From the NCBI RefSeq assembly GCF_000143415.4, contig NW_003314327.1, forward strand, positions 25,116-89,115: a DNA stretch of 64,000 bases. The letters are read 5' to 3'. This DNA is from Selaginella moellendorffii (Eukaryota; Streptophyta; Lycopodiopsida; Selaginellales; Selaginellaceae). Both the position numbers and the translations under genes were made by a program. Below, piece after piece: positions 54,849 through 64,000 of this stretch. Under the pieces are notes generated by a model, which was not told the origin of the DNA, did no database searches, and was given only the letters and a program-made list of their open reading frames with translations. Every line of letters begins with the position of its first letter. Position 1 is the first letter of the stretch.

Positions 54849-57309
54849 GAAGGAAATCTTCTCAAAGCAGATCCATCCGCGACCGCCAAGTCTTCCAACA
54901 AACAAGGACGGCGATCTGTGAGATACAAGATACAAGTTGGTGGAGGTTTGAAAGGCAAGAGCTTCCCGAGTTTGTGATTGATTATTCTTCTCTATTGTCC
55001 GTGAGAGGGAGGATCACAATGCCACCACAGATCATGGGTTTGACGATGTTGGTCCTCGTCAAAAGTACGTGCCGATGAACAGATATTTTGCATCCATGAT
55101 TCTGGTCTGTTAATTCTCTTGACTAACAAAGCACCAGATTCATTGAACAAGCTAAGACGCTTGAGGCAAAGCAGATATGTACACGCAGTCAGCAAGTCGC
55201 CTCTAGATCTCAACAGTCTTTCGAGTGACGCCGTGTTAAGCAAGGATTGTCAGATAGAAACAGAGTGGAACGAACCAAACAGTTGGGTCGTCCCTCCCCG
55301 TCCTCCAATGATCAACCTTACGTTCCATCGCGTGAAAAGCTGTAAAATAAAAAGAGATAAGAAAGGGGATCTTGAGCCTCATCAACGAAGCCAACTTGGT
55401 CCACTATGGATCAAAAATCTCCACGACTCTGGTACACGCACTCTCTCTCTCTCTCTCTCTCTGGGCGCTGCGGTGACTATAAAAATATCTATTTATCTAT
55501 CTATCTCGAAAAAAACTGAGTAAAACCTGAAAAACGAGGGAGAAAACAAAGAAACATCACCATTATAACGACCGCGTCTTCCAAGAAGCAAGAACGACGA
55601 TGATCATCAGGATTCAGGAACCCATTCATTTTCCCTTCTTCCTCTCATTTCCCTCCTTTTCGCCTTTAAAATATTCATCCTCATCATCCTGTAGGCCCTC
55701 CTCTATGTCTCTTTCAGCTGCGCTAGTGCGAGGTTGACAACCCAACTGGGACAAATCACAGAGCAGGGAAGAAGATCGCAGCAAAAAAGCCTAAAAAAAC
55801 ATTACAAATTTCCGATTTAAAAGAAAAGAGCATTCGAGTCGAGATCTCAAATCAACCGGCCAGGGAGGGCAGCAAGCAAGCAAGCAAGCAAGCCTGCTCT
55901 CTCTGATTCCTGCAAAAGCTGTGGATCCAATCCAATCACCGCAACAACAGCTAGAGTTGTAGAACACCACTTTCTTTAACCCTTTCTCTAAAACCCCTTT
56001 AAAACCCTTCTTATCAAGAAGAGCACTTTTGGCTCTCTTTCGCGCGTGGTTTCAGCAGCTGGGAAGCCCAAGAAAGGCATCAACAAATCCTCCTCTTCAC
56101 TTTTCAGTACAGGCCCATTTTTTTTAGGAATGACAACAGAGCATGCCTCTGAACGGCAATGATGATCCACCACCTTCTTTCCCCTTTCGCTGTAGTTGCT
56201 TTTTGATAACTCGATTAGATTCAAACCACAAGGAGGCGGGGAAAAGATTCCTGGGTGAAAATCGGATAAGAGGGTAGAAAGGTGGCGGGCCATATTTAGG
56301 GCTTGTTCATGCATGCGTTGTCTTGCTTCCGTCACCTTGAGCGTAGCTGCCTAGCGAGAGCTATTTCTTGGACGCGCGGTCAAGCCGGTCCACCTACACG
56401 ACCGAATTGGGAGGTGCGGAGCGTGAATGGGCAATGAATGTAGGATCATCGCTTCGTTTCGCATCGTCCCACAAGAACCATAGAAAGAAACGAGGAGCTA
56501 CGTACGCTCCTTGTAGGGTGGCAAGTAGTAAATTCCCGACCCGCAAGTACTTAGATACTTGCTCAGCTGCTACTCTATAGATACTAACTCGCGCGTCTTG
56601 ATTGAGATGAGCGCAGATTCCACTCGATTCGCCAGAGATACCCCCGCTGGAATCATATATCATCACGCGCTATGCTACATTCATTCAATGCGTAGACCCA
56701 GACGGGCAGACAAAGTAACAAGGCGAAGACACAGGGAAAGAAATAATCGCTCATACATACGATCAGAGGAGCAAATCTTTACGTTCCGAGAGAAAACTTT
56801 CGCAGCGAAGAGAGATTATCTCTGCAAAGCTCCTGGAACACAAAATCTAAGAAAGGAAAAGAGAGTACTTACTGACTGATGGACGAAGAGCAAGTTTTTA
56901 AGGAGGTGGTGCTTTCCCTGGCAAAAGCTTTTGTGTATGTACACAGCAAACAATCTTCCTTCCCCAAAAGGCTCGTCGATTGTCTCGCCATAGCTCGAAC
57001 AGCTCGCCTCTGTTTCTTCGCGGCTAACTCGCCCGTGTTATTCGATTCGATTCGTCGTGACTCGCGCCGCTCCAGAGAGAATTGCTGCTGTCGATGCGGC
57101 TGCTCCTGCTGCTGCTGCTTCTGGCTTTGCTGTAAGATGATGATAGTGAAGCTGTCGATGGTAACTTTCGATGGCTACAAAACTGGTACGAGTTGGAAAG
57201 AGAACCTTTGTCTCAAGCTTTCACGGGCGCCGTCGAGTTTCTGTCAGATCTCGTCCACCATGCTTGAAGTAGAAACGAGAAAACCGGGCCCTGATGATGG
57301 ATATATAAG
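54849..57309. other. Intergenic region with simple repeats
   Basis: 3' flanks of the unknown gene and of the minus-strand receptor kinase. Contains (CT)n at 55441-55462, (ATCT)n at 55486-55506 and (GCAA)n at 55871-55891. A stretch at 55138-55180 resembles a scrambled bit of the preceding gene's fourth exon. No frame has family resemblance. Confidence 0.45.
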
Positions 57310-60300
57310 TTAGAGCGGGATCAAGGGCGCCTGATCCCTGCGCTGCCGCTGCTGCTCCTCACGATCCTGATCCTCCCACTGCTGCTGGGATTCCACTGGA
57401 GTCTTGATAGATGAGTCCTTGAAGCTCCCACTCTTGCTGCTCTTGGGCAGGCCCCTCACGTCAACGAGCATCTGGACAACGTCTCGCATCGTTGGCCTGT
57501 CGGATGGATACTCCTCGCAGCAGATGAGAGCCACCCCGACAAGGCTCGTCACCTCGTGCACTGGCAGCTGCGAGCTCCGCAGCGTCGAGTCAACGATGCT
57601 CAGCACGCCATCCTTGGCTTCGTCCATCACCTTCTTAACCCACTTGACAATGCCCAGGCCGCTGTCACGGAACTCCTGCTCTGTCGGCTTGCGGCCGGTG
57701 ATGAGCTCCAGCAGCACCACGCCGAAGGAGAAGATGTCCGCCTTCTCGCTCACCTTGAGCGTGTATGCATACTCTATAAGCAAAACCAAAGAACACGATG
57801 AACATAAACAACAGAAAGAAGCGAAGGAAACTAAAGCACTTACCAGGAGCAATGTAGCCATATGAGCCGGCAATCGACGACATGGACTCGCACTTCCCGG
57901 CCGAGGACGCCTGGAAGAACTTCGCCAGCCCGAAATCCGCGACGTGAGCCTCAAACCCGGAGTCGAGCAAGATGTTGTTCGACTTGACGTCCCGGTGGAC
58001 GATGAGCGGCGAGCAGTCGTGGTGGAGGTAGCAAAGCCCGAAAGCCGACTGCACAGCAATGCTGTACCGCGTCGTCCAGTCCAGCAAGTTCCTCTTCTTG
58101 CTGTGAAGGAGCTCCCCCAAGCTCCCGTTTGGCATGTACTCGTAAACCAGCAAGTTGGTCTCCTCGTTGGAGCAGCATCCCAGCAGCTTGACGATGTTCC
58201 GGTGCCGGATCTTCCCAAGCGTCTGGATTTCTGCCGAGAAGCCGTGATCGTGAGAACCACTGCCTGTCTCATCCGAGGTGGCCTTACACAGCCTCTTCAC
58301 AGCCACCACCTCTCCATTCGGCATCTCGGCACGATAAACGGTCCCCGACCCGCCCCGACCAATGATGTTGTCCTCGATGAGCGAGTCGAGGACGTGCACG
58401 GCATCGAATTCCAGCCGCTGGAACGCCGTCAGCTTCCACCGCCGCCCCGTCGACTCCCGCCTTTGGCAAATGCTCAAGCACTCGATCTGTTCCCCCCCGT
58501 TGCCACGGACGAAGCACACCACCCCGACGATGAGGAAGAGCATTGCCGCGGAGAAGATGGACGCCACCACTGCCTTCCACAGCCGGGCTCTGGCGTGGCT
58601 GAGAGCCACGCCATCCCCATCCTGAGACGAGGAAGGATCTCCTCCTCCACACTTGAGCGACGCGCACAGCCCCGGGTTGCCGACGAAGGAACTCATGTTG
58701 AGCGATCCAAAGTGACCATCGCTGGGGACTGTCCCGGAGAAATCGTTGTATGAGAAGTCCGCCGATGTCAAGCTCTCCTGCCCGAGTATCTGCGGCGGAA
58801 TGCCTCCGCTGAGACGATTCCTGGAGACGTTGAGCAGCTCCAACACCTCCATCGATCCCAACTCCGCGGGAATGGGACCCGTGAGGCGATTGTCACTCAC
58901 ATCGAGATAGTTGAGCTTGCTGCATTGCGCGAGCTCGGCTGGAATCGCCCCGGAGAGACGGTTGCTGTGGAGATCGAGGTGGAGGAGATGCGAGAGCTGC
59001 CCAAGCTCCACCGGGATGCCACCCACGAACTGGTTGCTGTGGAGGAAGAGCTTCTGGAGACTGGGAAGCCGTGCCACCCCGGCAGGAATGGATCCCTGGA
59101 GTTCGTTCTGGGAGAGATCGAGGAAGTCGAGCAGCGGCGCGTCCACGATCGCGGGGATCATGCCCGTGAGCCGGTTATCCAGGAGCTCCAGCATCTCTAG
59201 CATCTTTAGTCCCAGCAGCCCCTCCGGGATCGGCCCAGTGAGATGGTTCCCTGCTAGTCTTACCTTGATCAAGCTCTTGCAGTGGCCCAGCGCCGGCGGG
59301 ATGGTTCCAGTGATCCCATTCTCGATCAGCACCAGCACCTCGAGCTGCCCACCTTTGCAAAGATTTGGAGGCAGCGGCCCCGTCAGAGGATTCGACGAGA
59401 CGTCCAGCTCCGTGAGGTTCATGTTCTCGCCGAGGCGCTGAGGGAGCTCACCGGTGAAGTTGTTCGTCCATAGCAGCAGAGCTTGCAAGTTGGGAAGATC
59501 GGCGACGAAGGCCGGGATCTCCCCCGACAGCCCATTGAGGAACAAGCTCAGCAGCTCCAAATTCTGGAGCTTGCGCAGCTCGATCGGTATCGCTCCAGTG
59601 AGATTGTTGTTGGAGAGATCCAGCGACTTCAAGTTGACGAGATCCCCGAGCTGGGGAGGGATCGGACCGCTGAGATGGTTTATCTGGAGGAAGAGCGAGT
59701 CCAAGTTGGAGAGATTCCCGAGCTCCGCCGGGATCACGCCCTCGAGGCCGCAGCTAGCAATGTCGAGCTTCTGGAGATTGAGAAGCCGGCCCAGCTCGGG
59801 AGGGATTCCTCCGGTGAAGTGATTGAAGTAGCCGAGGTAGAGCTCCTCGAGGCCGACGAGGTAGCCGAGCTCGGGAGGGATCGGGCCAACAAGGCAGTTG
59901 CCGCACAGCGCCAGGTAGCTCAAGCTCGTCATGTTGCCATAGCTGGGAGGGATCTCTCCCTCGAAGTAGCTCCCGCCCAGGTGAAGGTGGCGGAGATTGG
60001 GCAGCCGCGAGAGTTCGATTGGCAGAGGCCCGGAGAAATTGTTGTTGTAAGCATCCAGTACCTCGAGGAGCTGGAGATTGGAGAAGCGCCCCGGGAAATC
60101 CCCCGTGAAGGTGTTGTGGGAGACGTTGAGGAAGTGGAGGTCGTGCAGCGTGGCGAGCTCACTCGGGAGATTCCCTGTGAAGTTATTGACATCTAGCGTG
60201 AGATTGATGAGCTCGGTGAGGCGGCCGATGGAGGAAGAGAAGATGCCAGAGAGATTCTTGTTGGAGAGGTCGAGCGCCACGACGCGGGAGAGGCGATCGT

Positions 60301-60484
60301 CGCAGGTGATGCCCGTCCACAAGCACGGCGTGTCGTCGGTCTCGGTCCAGTCGTCGAGGCTGCCGGAACTGTCGATCATCGCCGCCTTGAGCGCCAGGAG
60401 CGCGGATTTATCCTGGAATCCGCGCGCGACGCTCGACGATGCGGCAAGCAGCAACAAGATCGACAGCGCGACGCTCCAATCCAT
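57310..60484 (-). CDS. LRR receptor kinase, CLAVATA1/BAM type (LRR-XI)
   Basis: Two exons (60484-57844 and 57773-57310) give 1034 residues. Signal peptide ([18 protein letters not shown]), N-terminal cap with CLWTGITCD, about 21 leucine-rich repeats ([13 protein letters not shown] and the like), paired Cys cap (GLCASLKC), one transmembrane helix ([20 protein letters not shown]) and a complete RD kinase: [46 protein letters not shown]. The single intron splits the codon after IAP, the position typical for this group. Such receptors bind CLE-type peptides to control meristem size and vascular fate. Kinase subdomain IX reads DIFSFG instead of the usual DVYSFG. The ATG at 60484 is chosen for the signal peptide. 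Confidence 0.95.
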
Positions 60485-61821
60485 CGAAATCCGGGCGCTG
60501 GACAGCAAAAAGATTCTACCTCTCGCCGGATGGAGGAAGAAGAGAAAGATCAAGAAGGTGCCATTCCTCACGCTCGATCGCCATTCCCAAGCTCGCTCTC
60601 TCAAGATCGGGAAAGGGAGAAAGAAGAGAGAATGCGCGAGCGCATCTCGATCGATCGGGCCCTGGCGCGATCGATGACACGAGCACGAGAGCGCCGTGAG
60701 CTCGCGGCAGGCAAGAATCCAAAAACCCTATAGAAACCCTTGGAATGACCCTGGGCGTGTCGTCTCACTCGCTGACCTGACCAAAACCGAAGAGCACGCC
60801 GTACTTAACGGAGCTGTCAAGCAAACCGACTGTACGCTCGAGTCGTACGGAAGTCAATATCTTAATCGAATATTCTTCCTCGTCACTCAACAAATGATGC
60901 CTAGAGATTCGACCAGAGATTTCTAGGGTTCGTGTGAAACCTCGCAAACAAGGTCGGTGTCTCGATCGAGAGTTTGGGATTTTGATTGATAGAAGATGTG
61001 GGGGAAAGAATAGGAAAATGCGATGTGGTGCGAGAATTTAATGGTGTGATAGATGCTACTACTACTACCGGCGATCATTTCTGCCTTGCCTCGGAAAAAC
61101 CAGGCGTTTGTTAGCGCCGGGCGAGTGTAACCGCGGCCCGTTAATTCCAAGAAGCGTCGCAGGAATTAAACACCAGTTTAGGTTTAGCCCCCGGGGTTAA
61201 CGGCCGGCTGACATCTGCCCTAGCGCCACGTGAGCGTTTTCCCCGTACATGTCATAGGTGGCTAGACATTCCATGGTGTCAGGGGCATGAGATGACATGA
61301 CGTTCCAGAGAGAGTGCGCGAGCGTGAGCGCCAAAATACCCTTCTCCTTTTTTAATTCCTTTTAAGGGGGGCTTTTGCACGGAGCATTTGGCTGGCTGGA
61401 ATCGAAACCGGGGCGGGCTGGCCAGTGCCGGGCTCTAGACACAAGGCCCTCAATCTCCACGAAAACTATACAAAACGCCTGCCCTACACACAACCAAAGG
61501 TGGCGATAAGAGAAATTTAATCTTCCCAGCGTTGGACGGGATGAAAGCTGATATGGTTTGTATAAACCATGAGAAAGCATTCCAAAAACAATGTGGACCA
61601 CATTGTTTGAGTGACGTTGCTATTATAGTTTTGTCCTGACCGAGAATATAAGTGATGTTATTGTCAAACTATGCGCAGATCATTGTCCCCTGCGAGAAGC
61701 CCAGCTTCATTCATTAGGTTTCGAATTCCGTGATTATGCGCTGGTATATTTCTGCCACGCGTCATACCACGTGGCAGAGGGATTAGGGCTAGGGATCCCC
61801 TGTTTTTTACACGAAAGATTT
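60485..61821. promoter_or_regulatory. Upstream region of the LRR receptor kinase and 3' flank of PsbX
   Basis: No gene seen. Leader and promoter of the receptor kinase should lie in the first several hundred bases. ACGT elements occur at 61226-61229 (CCACGTGAGC) and 61767-61774 (CCACGTGG). A near-perfect 23-bp palindrome is at 61586-61608. Confidence 0.4.
61586..61608. repeat. 23-bp palindrome
   Basis: AAACAATGTGG and CCACATTGTTT face each other around a single A. Could be a dimeric factor site or chance. Confidence 0.6.
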
Positions 61822-62263
61822 TTAGCTTCTCTTCACTGGATCGAATGTAGCCACGCCCAGCACCGCCACGACGAGCGCGCCGAGAACTCCGAATCCTGCC
61901 GCCACGCTCAGCAGCAAATTCTTGAGCGATGGCGTGATCGCGGCCTCGGCAAACTCTGGAATCACCGCGCTCGCCGCCAGCGCCAGTGCCGTTAGCTGAG
62001 CCACGGGAATGCTTCCTTGCTCTTCCCTATCGCTCTTCTTGGCGCTGAAAGACCAAATTCGAACAAGAGGAACACGAATTTCGGTCTAGAATCGATATAG
62101 AATCCCTCCCTTACCTCATCACAACACGGCTCCGCGACGATGCAACGATCTTCCTCCCCGAGCTCCTCGCCGGGGCCAATGCCAGCCCCTGCCGCGCCAA
62201 TCCATCGCATTGCGGCAATGCTGCCACATTCAAGGAGCTCAAGCTCATCATCGCTGCTGCCAT
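61822..62263 (-). CDS. PSBX: Photosystem II reaction centre protein X precursor
   Basis: Exons 62263-62115 and 62044-61822 give 123 residues. A plastid transit peptide (AAAMMSLSSLNVAAL, Arg-rich end RSRVVMR) is followed by a second, thylakoid-targeting stretch (LTALALAASAVIPEFAEAA) and the mature one-helix protein: TPSLKNLLLSVAAGFGVLGA and the signature TFDPVKRS at the C-terminus. PsbX is a small core subunit of photosystem II beside cytochrome b559 and is nuclear-encoded in plants, with spontaneous or thylakoid-processing membrane insertion. The 70-bp intron lies in the transit peptide. It starts only 197 bp from the stop of RPT1 on the same strand. Confidence 0.93.
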
Positions 62264-62349
62264 GGATTGTGGCTGCTTGGCTCCTCCAGGAATTAGGGAT
62301 TGTCTCGCAAGACCTAGAGCTATGGAAGCCTGTCCCCGGCCAACGAGAG

Positions 62350-62378
62350 ATCTCCACGTCAGCACACAAGATAAGGTG
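62350..62378 (-). promoter_or_regulatory. Light-type promoter elements upstream of PsbX
   Basis: Within the 197-bp spacer to RPT1 lie CCACGTCA (G/C-box hybrid, 62354-62361) and GATAAG (I-box, 62370-62375), the pairing common in light-regulated photosynthesis genes. Identification is by motif only. Confidence 0.4.
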
Positions 62379-62459
62379 CCCGAGCCAACCACACGCATAT
62401 GATAAGCAGATAAATGGCGCCGCGCGCTCTTTCAAACATTTCAACGGCCAGGATGCGTT

Positions 62460-64000
62460 CTAGTTGTACACCATGTATTTTGGAGTAGCGCTAAACTTTT
62501 GGTAGCCTTTGATCACTTTGTTCACGGCCTCGAGGAAATCTTTCTCCGTCACTGTTTTCCTGCGAGCTCGGATCGCGTACATGCCGGCTTCAGTGCAAAC
62601 GCTCCTGATATCAGCGCCTAAAGATTCAAGCAAACCAAAGCTTGGTTACCGAGAGAGGAGAGAAAACCATCTACCGTATAAGCACGAGAACTTACCGGTC
62701 GAGTTTGGGCATAAGCGCGCTAGCAACTCGAATCGGATGTCGCGCTCGCAGTTCATGGTTCTGGTGTGGATCTTGAAGATCTGAGTTCTGCTGTCGAGGT
62801 CTGGGAGTCCGAACTCCACCTTACGATCGAGGCGTCCGGGACGGAGGAGTGCCGGGTCCAGAGTGTCAGGCCTGTTTGGAGTAATGTAAGTTTGATTGGA
62901 AAAGACTTAGATGAAGTCGGCAGTACCTGTTCGTGGCCATCAAAACTTTAATGTTCCCACGAGCATCAAAACCATCAAGCTGATTGACAATCTCGAGCAT
63001 CGTCCTTTGCACTTCGTTGTCGCCACCAATGCCGTCGTCGAATCTGGCACCACCAATGGCATCGACTTCGTCAAAGAAAACAATGCAAGCTTTCTTTGAT
63101 CGGGCCATCTGAAAGAAAAAGAGAAAGGAAAAAAAAATAAAAAATTTTAAGACCACTGCCAGGAATAAACACGGAATGTAACATACCTGGAATAACTCGC
63201 GCACCATTCGAGCTCCTTCACCAACGTACTTCTGGACGAGCTCGCTGCCAATAACTCGAATGAAGCAGGCATCTGTACGATTGGCCACTGCACGAGCGAG
63301 TAGCGTTTTCCCAGTTCCCGGAGGGCCGTAGCAAAGAACTCCTTTGGGAGGATCGATTCCAAGCTTGATAAACTTCTCAGGATGGAGCATAGGAAGCTCT
63401 ACAACCTATATGCGTAAAAGTTAAGATCGTCGACGAGGAAACCAAATGTAAAATGGTGTAGTTACCTCCCGCATTTTCTCGATTTGCTCCTTGCAACCGC
63501 CGATGTCATTGTAAGTTACATCGGGCTTCTCCTCCACCGTCATCATAGTGACGCTCGGATCAATCTTAGGGGGCAAAGGTATTTGGATCTGATATTTGTT
63601 CCTATCAACACTGTAATAGAACACACAGAAATGTCATTTACATCGAGAACATAAGAAAAAAACCATACCCGACGCGCATTCCCTCCTCAATATCTGTGGG
63701 AGACACCTTATCTCCAAGACCCACGACAAACTATCACCAAAGAGATTGTGAGAATCCTAGTCTTGAATCGAAAAAGTTATATACTTTTGCTATTTGTTTC
63801 ACGTTGATCACGTACTTTGAATCGTCCGCGCCTGGATTGATGATCTTGGTGCAACGAGCAACCTACCAAAACCAAACATGAGAGAAAAAAGAAAAGCAAG
63901 AGATCGAAGAAAAAAATCTCACTTACTTGCAGTGGCTGCTCTTCTTGCATCATTTGCTTATCAGACACCAGATCCCACTGGCTAGGAGCTGCTAGACCAG
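62460..64000 (-). CDS. RPT1: 26S proteasome regulatory ATPase subunit RPT1 (S7), 5' partial
   Basis: Eight visible exons (64000-63927, 63862-63785, 63730-63669, 63610-63466, 63405-63187, 63108-62927, 62871-62696, 62617-62460) encode the last about 363 residues; roughly 60 N-terminal codons lie beyond the right edge. The OB-fold part ([25 protein letters not shown]) is followed by the AAA domain with Walker A GPPGTGKT, Walker [11 protein letters not shown], the arginine finger region [14 protein letters not shown] and the C-terminal YMVYN. RPT1 is one of six ATPases in the base of the 19S regulator that unfold ubiquitinated substrates. The wording is nearly identical to Arabidopsis RPT1A. Confidence 0.97.

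Noticed and set aside
55871-55891. CRISPR- or telomere-like short repeat
   Set aside because: Simple (GCAA)n microsatellite; no spacers or telomeric unit.
56879-57313. 144-codon plus-strand ORF before the receptor-kinase 3' end
   Set aside because: Cys-rich run comes from a CTG/TGC repeat; no signal or family support.
57944-60196. Plus-strand frames of 269, 237 and 176 codons opposite the LRR receptor kinase
   Set aside because: Periodic LRR codons keep antisense frames open; their composition mirrors the repeats and no family is recognisable.

Overview
The window looks like nuclear DNA of a land plant, most probably a lycophyte such as Selaginella moellendorffii. That is an inference, drawn from uniformly tiny GT-AG introns (about 50-70 bp), dense genes with short spacers, a nuclear two-exon PsbX precursor with a transit peptide, a CLAVATA1-type receptor kinase, a plastid-type mTERF and lycophyte-like chromovirus debris. 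No rRNA operon, CRISPR array or bacterial feature is visible.

Layout. 1-3.2 kb: a large single-domain gene of the DUF7869 (transposase-like) kind, open across the left edge. 3.9-8.4 kb: two broken chromodomain Ty3/gypsy elements of different lineages, then non-coding repeat-rich DNA to 10.8 kb. 10.9-16.8 kb: four genes on the minus strand (two paralogous strictosidine-synthase-like genes flanking a GH18 chitinase, then an mTERF4-like gene). 17.1-19.5 kb: a UBP1-type RNA-binding protein. 20.8-24.0 kb: a receptor-like kinase followed by a single-exon Ser/Thr kinase (block O).

24-54.9 kb is a segmentally duplicated region. A gene row (PPR - FYR/WD40 protein - FAD amine oxidase - omega-amidase - unknown protein - receptor-kinase tail - Ser/Thr kinase) recurs as block R (plus, 24.3-29.9), block P (minus, 43.4-34.1), block S (plus, 44.4-47.1) and block Q (plus, 47.7-54.9). 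Each gene is intact in one or two blocks and decayed in the others: kinase in O and P, WD40 protein in P, oxidase, amidase and unknown protein in Q. Blocks R, P and S share a fusion of the unknown gene to the receptor-kinase tail and the same crippling deletions in the amidase, so they descend from one already damaged block. R and P face each other as a large inverted repeat around about 4 kb of retroelement debris. A small potato-type-I protease inhibitor gene lies within the PPR pseudogene of P. A complete 374-bp miniature LTR element (TRIM) whose LTRs each contain a 71-nt tRNA-like cloverleaf lies at 44.0-44.4 kb.

55-64 kb: simple repeats, a CLAVATA1/BAM-like LRR receptor kinase (minus), PsbX (minus) and the 26S proteasome ATPase RPT1 (minus, running off the right edge). 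Apart from the duplicated block the genes are unrelated housekeeping, defence, signalling and photosynthesis genes; no operon-like logic is expected. Exon joints were placed by eye from GT-AG borders, frame continuity and family resemblance.
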